Shown here in pieces: positions 12,519 through 23,765 of a DNA stretch of 64,000 nt. Made by a program: the position numbers and the translations under genes. Position 1 is the first letter of the stretch; each line of letters opens with the position of its first letter. The stretch is from the NCBI RefSeq assembly GCF_030272615.1, contig NC_081406.1:483445900-483509899 (forward strand), written 5' to 3'. The stretch comes from Cryptomeria japonica. Lineage: Eukaryota > Streptophyta > Pinopsida > Cupressales > Cupressaceae. The notes beneath the pieces are model-generated. The model saw only the letters and a program-made list of their open reading frames with translations. It did no database searches and was not told the origin of the DNA.

Positions 12519-13048
12519 TGTTGTCTTCAAAATTTGATTCACTTTAACATCCTTATAGTGATATGATAACTCTGTATGCAGAAGTGATATTAAAGAGAAG
12601 GAAACTTCCAGGACAACATATGACAAGGTTTGATTAACCTTCTACACTTCAGACTTATTCAAAATCCAGGTGGGTATACCTTTGTGAACTAAATTCACAC
12701 TTTTAAAAGATAAATCCACATCAAACTAGTCCAAAAACCAGTGGATCTAATCACCTTAAAACTAACTGAAACAAAGGAATGAAAATTGTATTCATGTTCA
12801 TTATTGACCTACAAAATATGTAATAGACAACCTCGATCTATACTAGTGCCTTATCCAAGGTCACATAGTCATCTAAGTTCAAACAATACTCCGACAATCA
12901 AATATCTCTACATATCCCATTAGTTTGGCTTCTGTAGATCCCTATATATGCCTAACACACATAAGAATTTATTCATACCAAATTAAACTATGCTCATCAA
13001 GATTCAAAATATCTCACAAGGAATTTACTGGTAGAAGTGATTCCTACA
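12519..13048 (-). repeat. LTR shared by T2 (as 3' LTR) and T1 (as 5' LTR)
   Basis: Boundaries are inferred, because no second copy is in the window. In element orientation it starts TGTAGGAATC just after a purine-rich AGGAGGGGAATT tract and ends GAAGACAACA just before the primer site, giving TG...CA ends and about 530 bp. The T2 extra ORF ends on one side and T1 gag begins on the other, so one LTR serves both elements. Confidence 0.5.
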
Positions 13049-13456
13049 TATTTAATTCCCCTCCTGAAGAGAAAAGCTAAGAAACATATCTACTGAAAGT
13101 TGCCTTACAACCCCTATTCAAATGAAATAACCCTGGATTATTTAGAATGAAACAGTAAACACTTGCAAACACATTTGAAGAAAACACAAAGTTTTAACTC
13201 AAACCAATGGTCTGTATATTGATATTTTCTTCAAAAAAGTATTACAAGAAACCTTCGAATGTTCTCCATTATAACTTGGAAAAGCTCAGATAAATTTCTG
13301 CAACGTTTTCTTACAATTCTTTGTGGTCCCTTTTCTACTAGTCCTAGTATCCATTTATAACAATATGGATGCATACAAAGCTTCGGACTTTCCTAGGAGA
13401 GTTTGTTACAATCATTACTTTTCAAGAAGAAGTTACAAAATCTTTTACAAATGCGG
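13049..13456 (-). other. T2 3' untranslated segment with polypurine tract
   Basis: About 400 bp between the probable end of the extra ORF and the LTR. On the minus strand a purine-rich AGGAGGGGAATTAAATA abuts the inferred LTR start and would prime plus-strand DNA. Nothing else is recognisable. Confidence 0.45.
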
Positions 13457-14318
13457 TTACAAGTCCTTTTCAACCTCCGTGGCTTCTTCTGCTTGTTGTC
13501 CAGTTGCAACCTCTTCTAGCTACTCTACATCCTGTATGGCATATTTTCTTGTCTACTCATTGTATACATCATCAGCTGGCCACACGAAGTTAATCAATTT
13601 TGCTTTTGCCTTGGCTAACCTTTTCCAAGAATTCCTCTTTTTGTTAACCTCTGAATTGAGAAAACCATAATGAGATTTAATTCTCTCTATCTCCTCAATT
13701 GTTATGACAAAAAAGGAAGCATCTTTTGAGTTAATAATTCCTTTTATTCTAACTGACAATTTGGCTTCTAATTCCTTAAGCCATACTTGTTTGTCCTTCT
13801 ATTGAACTGGGCTAGCAAAACCCCTTGGAACTAATTCAAATACTTGATCAGTGCACTCTTTCTTGTACAAATTGATCTTCCTAGCTACATTATCTATTCC
13901 TTCTGCTAATTTTACTAGGTCCTTTGAGGTATCACAAGTGGATTTGATAATAGGATCAGCCCTTGCTTCATCATAGGATACACAAATAAGCTCCAAATCC
14001 TGTTCTCTAGGCTTCCACTTGTCAAAAATAGGCATTAAAATGGCCTTGTCTCCATTAAGTTCATTCCACATATCTAAAATCTTGCTCATGTTGTTATACA
14101 ATAATGAGGCCCCCATGGTGTCGGCAAAAATTAAAATTGTAGCCCTTACTCTTTCTTCATATTTCTTTGCATACGAGGCTTGAGCCTGTTTTAAATCCTC
14201 CAACTCATGAAGAGTGATCTCAACCAATTGAGAGCTAGAAGGTGCTGGAGATGGTGGGAACTCAATACTGGGGCTAGTAGGTGGAGGTCTTGCAGGAGAA
14301 GAGGAGATCATCAGTGTC

Positions 14319-14323
14319 AAAGA
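14319..14323. repeat. Left target-site duplication of the 4.4-kb insert
   Basis: AAAGA. The empty T1 site reads AAAGA followed by CTCA, and the right flank of the insert is GAAGA followed by CTCA, so the duplication is 5 bp with one later change. Confidence 0.7.
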
Positions 14324-14759
14324 TGTAATGCCCCGCTAGGAAACCCCTAAGGGTTTAAGTTAAAAACACTGAAATAGAGTGTAAATTTTTTTTTTTTTAT
14401 AATAATAGTTAAGAGTATTACTGATAAGTTACAACATTAAGATAATCTGGAGTTATCTAAAACTTAGATAACACAGCGGAAGGATAAACGAACCTAAGGA
14501 GTTTCCCAACGTGATTACGTAACCTTACACCTGACTCAACTCGCGTCAAATGATCCAATAAGCAGGATATCTTAATTATGAGATAATGCATAAGACATGG
14601 ACATATATTTATGTTCGATAAATTGACGTCTTAGAATTTTAGGAAGCGCTCATTTACTTTGGGTGGTTAGGAGGCCATCGTGAGGTTATTTACTCAATGC
14701 ACTTTAAAACATAATTAAACTAAGGGGCCACCCATAAGGTTCAATATGACTAATATCAC

Positions 14760-15470
14760 GTAGTTCATTCATTTGGGTTTAAGGTAACCACCCACAATTG
14801 TTATCATCCTTTATAATTAAAAGTATGGTTAATAAGATGTGATTCATTCATTAAGGATTAAACTACCATTAATAGAGTGAGGTTCCTTCATTTGAATTCA
14901 AGCATAACCAACTAATGAGTCGTAGTTCTTTTATGGAGGATAAGATGCAAGAAGCCATAGAGTTCATTCATTGAAGCTTTAATAGTGCTATTAGATGGAC
15001 TCAATTCATTAAGGTGGATATGTATTAGGACACATGAGTTCATCCTTTAAATTAAAATATAGTTAGCAAGATGAAATTCATCATTACAGGATTAAAATAT
15101 AAGTTCATAGTGACGTTCTTCCATTAGGATTAAAATATAATTATCTTATTGCATGTCACTCTTTTTATTAAATGAAGTTAATATGAAAAGATACATTTAC
15201 TAAGATTAAGATATAAACAACTATACGAATACTTCCCTTTTCAGTTCAATTTTAGCAAACATAAAGATATTCTTTTATTAGGGTTATAATTATGGATAAA
15301 TAGTTGAGTTCACCCAATTATCAAATTAATCTAGTAAAGATTATTTGTTAAGATTAAAACATAAATAAGTAAATTAATTCATCTAATATAGTGCAATATA
15401 ACTAACATGACGATGCTTATTAACTAAGATAAAAAGGTAAATACCTATATGAGGATTATCCTTTAAATTT
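14760..15470. repeat. Degenerate tandem repeats of about 40 bp inside the 4.4-kb insert
   Basis: Variants of GTTCATTCATTNAGGATTAA recur roughly every 35-48 bp (for example 14766, 14841, 14962, 15077, 15115, 15270, 15306, 15343, 15378, 15417). Most are separated by short stretches like AAAATATAACTAACAAGATG. Units are strongly diverged. Confidence 0.5.
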
Positions 15471-16638
15471 CAATCTAGAAATTATGACATTAATTCTAAC
15501 TTTGTTACCCATTCACATTTGTTCAATTTACCAACTTAAATCAAGCTAAAACAATAATGGTAACCTAGCGAGATTCTTTCCACTATTACTACTTTTAATT
15601 AACATAAGCAAAATATTTTTCCATAATCATAATTTACAATGTTTTATGAACCTGATTACTACATTTATCAAGATGAATAATTTTATGCACTTTGATTTAG
15701 TTTCATTTAATTCCCATTAAACACATACAAGATACAACCATACATGATAACTTAAAGTATGAAATAAAGGAAGCTAAAACATAGCATAACACAGATATGA
15801 TCTCGGAGTTCACCCCTAGAGGGCTACATCTCTGGGTCTGCTCAACTGCAAGACCCCTCTGGCATTTAATATAGTTAGGATTACATAAGTTTTCATGTCA
15901 ATTACATCTTTGCCCTTTAGGCGAACACATCCACTATACAACATCTACCTCGATAGATTATTACATAGTGATCCCTTCTAGAAGCGGATCAAATTGAACC
16001 ATAAAAAAAAACAAGAACATAGATTCTCTTGTCTGACAGTACCCTAACTAGGGGCTTGACCGACTTATGACCAGACACTAGCATATCAAGTCTTACCATT
16101 ACTTAACCAAATTCTATTATAGAAATTTAAATCTGCATAGGCATTATCCGGTAGAGGTATTCGTTTACCATATTGCTTTAACTATTAATGTCGATCAAGT
16201 TTATGGATTTGCTAAATTAACTTTTATTTAAAAATTCACATTAATCCACCATTACTATTTAGTCCATGTTAATAATATGTATTAACCCGAGTATGATGTA
16301 ATCAATATGAAATTAATAACTTGTATTAAAGTATGGATTTACTAAGTGTTGATTATCTAAAATCCAAATATATTATTTAATAATCTAGGATTAAATAATA
16401 TAAAAGAAACTGAATTTAAAATTAAATAATAAAAAAAAACTGAATTTAAATCTCTTAAACTAAATTTAAATTCACTTATTAATTTGATTTTTTTTTTTTT
16501 ATATATTATATATATTCTTTTTAATCCATTTATATATAATAATAAAAAAAATATAAAATAAAAAAAATAAAATTTTAATTTTTAAAAAACAAGAAAGGGA
16601 AGGTACCCACGTGCCCCCCCCCCCCCTTGGCAGCCCAT

Positions 16639-16711
16639 GCTACCATTGGTAGCGCTGCTACCAAATGGTAGCAGTTCGCTACCATTGGTAGTGCTGCTAC
16701 CAACTGGTAGC
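16639..16711. repeat. Four palindromes in a GC-rich patch of the 4.4-kb insert
   Basis: Near-perfect palindromes of the form GCTACCAnnTGGTAGC start at 16639, 16657, 16678 and 16696, spaced 18, 21 and 18 bp. They follow a run of 14 C residues near 16613-16626 and stand out from AT-rich surroundings. They could form hairpins or serve as repeated protein sites; neither is shown. Confidence 0.7.
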
Positions 16712-18761
16712 AGTAGCTACCTGCTGCCTCGCAGCGATGAGGTTTTCATAAGAAATAATTTATTTTACTATTTTTTTTTCTTTCTAAATAGCTTTTACAA
16801 TTAGTAATAAAATAAATAACAAATCCCCAATACAACCCTCACAGTCTCAGACAGGGATTTAAAGCATTTTCCAACAATCCCCCATTTTTTTTTTTTGGAA
16901 AAAAATCACATTCCAGCAATCTCCCATTTTTGAAAGAAAATCACAGTCCATATATTTTCCAGCAATCTCCCAGTTTTTTGAAAGAAAATCACAGTCCATA
17001 TATTTTCCAGATTGCTCAAAATAAACAACCAACTGGGGAACTATTTTTTTTTGAAATAAACATGAACGAAATAACCAAAACAAAACGTAAAAACCCCCAT
17101 TTTCCATTTATCACAGAATGTCAAGAGTTTCAAAACAATAGAGGAAATTGTTGAATAACCCACCCATTTAGCAAATCTTTGGCACAAGGAAGCTCACCTC
17201 TCACACAAAGATCCAACAAAGCTACTCTTTAACAAATTTCTACAATAAAACTTACTCATGGACAACAATGGAGAATCTGAAAACCGAAATTGCAAGAAAA
17301 ACATACAAGCCCCTTTTCTCTTTTTTTTTTTTGTTAAAAACAACTTAATCAAATCGATAAAAGAGATTCCTACCTCAATAAGCTTTCCTGGAAGGATTTT
17401 TTTTTTTATGATGAGCCCCCAAATCTGCTGTTGTAAAACTCCATCTTTTTCCAAAATCCCTAATCTCCCTTCCAAAACCATTTTTTTTTCCAAAAGGATC
17501 ACCAAAAAAAGAACCCCCCAAAAATATTTCAAAACTAGGTTAAAATGAGAAACCCCTCTTTTTTGACCTAATTTTCAATTTCGAATTTAAGCATTTATTT
17601 TTTTTGAAAATAAAAGAAACATGAAAATGGAAATCATTCTTTTCCACTACTCAATAAATCTAACTCGTTTTATTCTAATTAAAATTAACATGCTTCTATC
17701 TCTTATTTAGTTTTAAATTTTAATTTCTCAATATTAATTTAGGCCTACATTATATTTCGAAACTATTGACCAGGGTAAAGCATTTTGATTAATTTAAATT
17801 TCAAAAAATCAATCTTTTATACTATATCAACTTTACAAGTTAAAAAAATAATTTCTTTTAAATAATAAAATTTACCCTTTCTCTTCCAAAATGCGAAAAT
17901 GATTAATTTATTTCTATTTCCCAATGACTTTAAATCTTTCCTTTCTAAAACGCATAACTCATTGAATTTTGTTATTATTAAATTAACTATTAAATTAACT
18001 CGCTACAACATAATAAAGTGACCTTTTTAATAAATGACTAATCTCATGAAAGAAACCTATTTATTCTAATTTTCTCAACTACTAATGCATAAATGAACAC
18101 ATTAATTCAAGTTAAATACTTTAAGCTTGCTACAATTATAATTAAAGTGATCTCTTTAAATTAACGATTAATCATATAAAAGAAACTACCTATTTTAAAT
18201 TTCTAAATTACTAATGCGTACATCTACTCATTAAATTGGATTAAATACTTAGGATAACAAACTCCACTTACCCCACGCAAGGCACGTAAACCGAGGAAGT
18301 CCACCAAATCACACGACATGCAACCCAACGAAAAGAAAGCCCCACGAACCACACACAACGCTCACCTAACCATGGCTAAGGCAAGACGAGAGTTTTATGA
18401 CCCCCAAATCCGAATTCTGAGGATGGAGGAGGTTTACTCAACCCTGTGAATCCCGAAGGAGCTGAACCTCGTCCTAGGCGGTGTTGTACCTGCAATCTCC
18501 TACACCCATGAATCATGCAAGCATACATATACATATACATATTCAATGAAGGCATTAGCTCAAGATTTATCACAAAAATTAGGAAACAATTACATTTACA
18601 CAAGAATCGATGCAAAAGCGCAATAATAGCTATGCACCATTATTTAAATTATCTAATCTACAACCTTGCATCACAGTTAACCAACCATTCAAAAATGCCA
18701 CATAGGAAGTCAACCAAGGTCAAACAGGTTTTATAAGGCCGACTAGGGTAGGGGCATTACA

Positions 18762-18766
18762 GAAGA
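18762..18766. repeat. Right target-site duplication of the 4.4-kb insert
   Basis: GAAGA, partner of AAAGA at 14319-14323 with one mismatch. T2 extra-ORF sequence resumes directly after it. Confidence 0.65.
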
Positions 18767-21520
18767 CTCAGCTTGATGGTACTGTCCTGCCAACTGGCTT
18801 TCTAGCTTGGCAATGATGTTGTCTTTACCCCTTACCTCTTCCTTGGCACTATTATAGGCTTTTAAAACTATCTCCAGCTTAACCTGGAGATCTGCCTTTT
18901 CCTTAGCCTCCCTTTCTACCACTGCAACACTAAACTTTGCAGTCTCTAGCACAGTGCAAGTAGCTTCCACTACCCGAGTGCTCTGAACTCTTTTTACTAT
19001 CATTCCACCAAGGTAACTTGACCCTGCGGTGTTCTTATTTCTCTTATTTTCATCTCTTTTAAGAGACCACATGACTAGTGCAGCATTGTCTTTGCTGAAA
19101 GTGACTCCCTCCATAGGTTGGGTATCTTTTCTTACAGCCTCTAAAACCAAGGCATCTGCTATGTTCCATTCGGGGAGAATGAGTACCCCAGCCTATGCTA
19201 CCATGTCTCTTCCCTACTCAGGGTTGATGGTCTTAAATTCATTGGTCATTTATTGCTTTATCTCTTCCTCCACCATAGCTAGATCTCTATGAGGTTGTTC
19301 ACTTTTCCTCTTTTCACACCTAGCATTAAACTTATCAATGTTCTGCTTCCACACAAACTGCATGAAAGCTCCTGATGTGACAAAGTTATCATCAGCCAAG
19401 AAATATTCACTGGCTTTTTTGATCTCAGGGTCCCATTCTTGGCCTTTGAACTCATCAGCAGTGATGTTCATTTCAGCATTAAGGGGCTCTTCTGGCATTC
19501 CCTCTTCCACTTCATCATATGTATGTGCTATCTCTCCAAGGTTGCCTAACTGCAACAGTTGCTCATCTACTAGTTGTTCATCTCCTATATGAATATAGGA
19601 TTGAGATGGAGAGTACAAAGGTTCATCAGAATGTATTTCTTTTCCCACTCTTTGTTTCTTTGGGCTATCTTGAATGTCAATGACATCCTGTATCTTCCTC
19701 TTCCCCTTTGAAGTAGAGGGCTCCCTTGTTGTAGGAATCAACACACTGTAGTTGGACTTCTTATGCAACATGTAGTCACCAAGAGGGATTGCTCTAGTGG
19801 ATGCAGACCTACTTAGAACCAGTCTTTCTTTCTCAGGGTTGTTTTTAATTACAACCTCTCTCTTTTCTTTCAAAGTCTGCATCACATCCTCAAAACAAAG
19901 AATTAGAAACTTTATCTTCTCCTCAAAAGGGTGGAAGCTAGACAATGGGACATAGCTGGTATCAAATTGGTGTACAAAGTCTATGGCTTTTTTATAAGTC
20001 ACCCACTTTTCCTTCCTTAGCTCTTGCTCATCTAAATCAAACTCATTCCTAATGAGGTCTTCAGGAAACTAGAATTGGTGGGGTTTACCTCTGCATATTG
20101 CACTCTTTTTGAACTTGTTGTTGAGGAAATCTTCAGGGTTAGCACACTGGGATACTGCAGTTGACAAATGATGCGGTTGAAGGAAATCTTCAAAACACTT
20201 CCAACCTCCTTTAATTATCACAAACTGGTGTGCTATGGTAACTCTAGGGAAAATGGTCCCTTTACATCTTCCTATTAACTCTGCCTCCTGCACACCACCA
20301 ATCTGCTTGAGGATCTTTGCAATTCCCACTTTAAGAGGGACCTAATAGGGTAACACAAATGGAGTGCCTGTGAAACCATATACTCTGAAAACCGTGGAGA
20401 TAGGGTATAAGTAAATATCACCCCAACTGTGGACAATTTTAACATTCTCAGCAAACTCTTTTGGCCTAATGAATTCCAACAGAACCTTAGGGACTCTTGG
20501 ATTCTTTGAACAGATAAGATTCCTAATCTTAGATGCAAAACACTTATCAAACTTTAAGAAGCTTGCATCTTCTATGTCCCATGACAACATTGTACTCCAT
20601 AACTGCACTGGCACCTTCTCTCCATTCTTCTCTTTCACAATATCCATCCCACTTGTAAAATAATCACCACCCTTGAATAAAAATAAATGCATGAGGAGGG
20701 AATACCATCCAAAAGGCCTATCTACCTTCCCATTCTTTATTCCTATCAATCCTTCATGGATAGCATCAGTGATAAAGGAAGCATAATCAAAGGTCACTGC
20801 AAGAGAAGGATTCAAAATCTGAGCAACCATTAGCATGTAATGGGTTGGCATATTTGCTTCAGCATCTTCTCCTAGAATTTGGTAGAGTGACCAATATAAT
20901 CCTTTGGCCCTAAGGGTGAATAGATTTAATTAGAAGGGCTCCTCAATATTGGGTCCTACAACTATCAACCCACCTATCTTCACAAAGAATTCTTTAAGAG
21001 GCCCATTTCTAAGGTGGTTCCTCTGCACACTGTATACCTGTACTAGCGATTTAAAATTAATAGGTTCTAGAAAATTAGTAAATTCACTAAGCCCGAAAGC
21101 ATTTCTGAACTCCTCATTATTTATTTCAATGAGGATTTTCCCACTTATATCTTTATTACTCCTTTTAATTGGGTCATAGTTGTGTACAATTTGAGTTAGG
21201 AGATCCACATCCATGAATACTCCAGGGACCACTAATTTCCCAACGTCGAACTCCCAGATACTGTTCTGTGGGGCTGAGGAGTTTCTCATTCCAAATCCAA
21301 CTTTAAACAATCCCAACCCAGACAACCCAATTCGAGGGTCTCTTACCCAGTTACCCTTATCATATAATCCCTCTCCTATTTTTAGGCAAGGAGCTCTTGG
21401 CACAAGTTATTTTACCTTTGCAGCCAAATTAGTTGGCAATGTCAACTGTTCAAGGAAGTCATCATAGATAGCCCTCTCCTGGTAATTAACTTTTCCTGAG
21501 AATTCTCTCTTGGGTGCCAT

Positions 21521-23765
21521 CTTTAAAAATTATGCAAGCAATCTAACTATTACCCCCAACTATTTTGTGACAAATCAAGACCTTAATTTAAACACAGTGT
21601 TAAGTGATTGCCAAACAAGAGTATAAGAGAACCTATTTTTTGCTCGAAGAAATTAGCTCTGCAACTGAAGAAATTAACTCTGCAACTACTTCTCTGCAAC
21701 TATTCTTTAGAATGATACCATCATTCAATTGATACAAGATCATATACGGTAGTCGGGCTCTTAACTGCGACATTGATACCGTATGCTTCGGTCATCCCTT
21801 CAGAATTGCATTCATAAAAGAATTCAAAACTTTCACTCCAACGGGTCACAACATGCCTATGTATTTTCCTTTTCACTTTTTCACAATTTTGCAGAGCATA
21901 ACGTCCTAGCAATTTCTCTTAACGAAATCACGCCAACAGTCCGATCAGAAGAGACTTGATCGGCCTTTACATTGGGGCCTACTTCCTTTTCTCCATTTCA
22001 TGGGCTTTATCCTCTGAGCACTTTTCTTTCGCGAAGTTACGCTAGGTGTTAGATGGGACTCTAACCACCGGACCTTTAACTCTTACCCAAACAGTCAGCC
22101 TTTTCACTAACCGTGCCTCATCCTGACGGCTAATGGTTTTTTGCTATTTCGCATAGCTTAACCCGCTTTCAAATTTGGGCCACGAAACAATGCGAAGCGT
22201 TGGATCAATCCAGAGATGACCATCCTTTAAGCGAGACCTGTATGCTTGCATCTCTTACCCTGCTCTTCCACTGGTTACCAAACACCACGTGGCACTCAGC
22301 CATTAGCCTTGGAAAACTCTTCGAGTTTAGTTCAGAGTCAGACACGTGTCGTATTTCCCTTATAACCACCGGTTACACCTTGGCGCCCTCAATCCCTTTT
22401 GAAACCACGTGTCAATCGACACGTCACCATCAAGCTTTACACCAGGAAGAACCTTCTTTTCTCTTTCACCATTTCACAGGCTTTGACGCTCGATTAATTC
22501 ACAGCCATGAAACAATGTTAGCCCTTGGATATTTTTGGAGTTGATCCCCTTTTACCTTCATGCTTTATCTATTCTTCGGGCCCCAAAACATTTTGCCATT
22601 TCACGAGTTTTAAAGCACGAGCACTTTACCTTCACAAACTCACGTGGACTGCTGGATTAGAGCTAACTTGCTTGATGCTTAACAACCTACTAAGGTTCGG
22701 TAGATGTGGGCACTCTGACTCATCTCTATCCACCTGGTGTCTAATTATTCCCAAACTAACATGTCAACCTTTTATTCACTGAGAGAAAACACCGGATTCC
22801 ACTTCATCCTTGCCACATGGATCTGCCAAGTCACTTCACACCCTGTGACATGACTCATCCTCTTGGACCCACCATTTAATCCTTAGATCCGACTTGCTGA
22901 CTACTTTGACTTTCCGCCACGTGCCGTTATCTTACTCACCATCTCAACCAACTAGACTGCTTGCGTGGAACGCCATGTCATTTCACTGTTTCGCAAAAGC
23001 TATCTTTTGAGCATCTCTCCCCTGTGAAGTTGCCCTAGCCGTTAGATCTTCGGGAACCTGCGCATTTGTTATGCTCTTTAAAAACCTCTTTTGCTCGGGC
23101 CAAAAACCTTTTGCTATTTTGCAAGGCATAACATGTGAGCACCTATCAGCCATGAAACAACGAGAACTATTGATTTCTTTTGAACTTGATCACCCTTTAG
23201 CCATTTGAAAATTCTTCACCGTTAGGTCCCACCAAACCTTTTTGCCATTTCACGAAAGGTAATTTTCTTGCTATTTTCAGCTGTGGATCAATGCCAACTA
23301 TTAGATCTTGAGCGAGATGGAATCTCGTTAAACCAAACCAAATGTGCACCATTGAACATGTTTTTCCTTTTGTTATTTCACATAGCTTAAAGCACTCGCA
23401 ACTTCACCTAATGAAATGGCAAAAGCTGTAGATCCATCAAAGAGCTGCATGACACTTAATGGGCCCGACAACATTAGAAGGAAAAAGACATAAGGCATAA
23501 ATTTTTAATTATTATTTAACGACCGCCTAGGTAAATGACAAGGCGGAACACTTCATACGACCCCAAGACCCATTACTTAAGTGAATTAAAGTAACATAGG
23601 AATAGAAACTAGAGGGTTTTAATTAGACATTTGAGCGATTTTAAAACCAAAAACCCTAAACCCTTAAAGATAAATTTGAAGTAGTTAATAGTGTGCTTGA
23701 CTCAAAATTTCAAAAAACTTAGCCAATTATGGGAAAAGAAAACCCATTTCTTAAACAGTGATAAC
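21521..23765 (-). repeat. T2 spacer upstream of the extra ORF, with degenerate repeats and CACGTG boxes
   Basis: Counterpart of 2952-5231 in T1, with the same repeat cores in the same order (for example near 21880, 22140, 22590, 22980, 23110, 23245 and 23360). CACGTG occurs at 22286, 22343, 22406 and 22918, some 770-1,400 bp before the ORF start. T1 keeps two of the four; the others became CATGTG or were changed. No ORF of note. Confidence 0.65.

Larger units (their letters stand above)
1..13048 (-). mobile_element. T1: Tat-like Ty3/gypsy retrotransposon, cut by the left window edge
   Basis: Minus-strand element. In element order it has an LTR (13048-12519), a primer site, a leader, a gag-pol frame with protease, an extra RNase H, RT, canonical RNase H and integrase, then a repeat-rich spacer and an extra ORF that leaves the window. 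Integrase lies after RT, which defines Ty3/gypsy; the extra archaeal-type RNase H points to the Tat group (family knowledge). The 5' LTR is also the 3' LTR of T2, so the two are in tandem. The frame carries about ten stops and at least three frameshifts, so the copy is dead. The 3' LTR is outside the window. Confidence 0.85.
14324..18761 (-). mobile_element. 4,438-bp solo-LTR-like insertion in the T2 extra ORF
   Basis: Ends are TGTAATGCCCC and GGGGCATTACA, a perfect 11-bp inverted pair with TG...CA ends, flanked by an imperfect 5-bp duplication. There is no credible coding sequence and no internal second copy of the ends. The chromovirus LTRs here have similar ends (TGTGAGGCCC ... GGGCATGACA) and similar AT-rich, multi-kb bodies, so a solo LTR of a related gypsy element fits best. 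The minus-strand start (CCCCTACCCTAGTCGG) resembles the chromovirus LTR start, suggesting minus orientation. A non-coding transposon with terminal inverted repeats is the alternative. Confidence 0.7.
13457..21520 (-). pseudogene. T2 extra ORF (about 1,207 codons), unknown function, split by a nested insertion
   Basis: Once 4,443 bp (insert plus one 5-bp target copy) are removed, a single reading frame runs from ATG 21520 to TAA 13457-13459 with stops but no frameshift; the length is an exact multiple of three. Residues 1-500 are globular with no family I recognise. Residues about 603-627 hold a bipartite NLS-like patch (KGKRKIQ ... SPKKQRVGK). Residues about 630-760 are acidic, and about 858-912 are a likely coiled coil (EREAKEKADLQVKLEIVLK). 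A Pro/Ser-rich linker (about 925-950) and a helical tail follow. Stops lie at 21407, 20930, 20342, 20069, 19250, near 19210 and 13799, plus TAGs near 13553; two are shared with T1. No signal peptide or membrane span, so an envelope role is unsupported. Confidence 0.75.
12519..23765 (-). mobile_element. T2: second Tat-like element, 5'-truncated, in tandem with T1
   Basis: Same family and strand as T1. It contains only the spacer, the extra ORF, a short 3' untranslated part and the shared LTR; gag and pol are missing. Similarity to T1 stops abruptly after CTTAAACAGTGATAAC at 23765 (T1 position about 5231), where unrelated gag sequence begins. The extra ORF is split by a 4.4-kb insertion. Confidence 0.8.

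Noticed and set aside
17194-17548. Overlapping ORFs on both strands in the 4.4-kb insert
   Set aside because: Low-complexity Lys/Phe-rich translations of A/T runs; no domain.
13457-21520. Calling the third ORF an envelope gene
   Set aside because: No signal peptide, membrane span or cleavage motif; an NLS-like patch and coiled coil instead.
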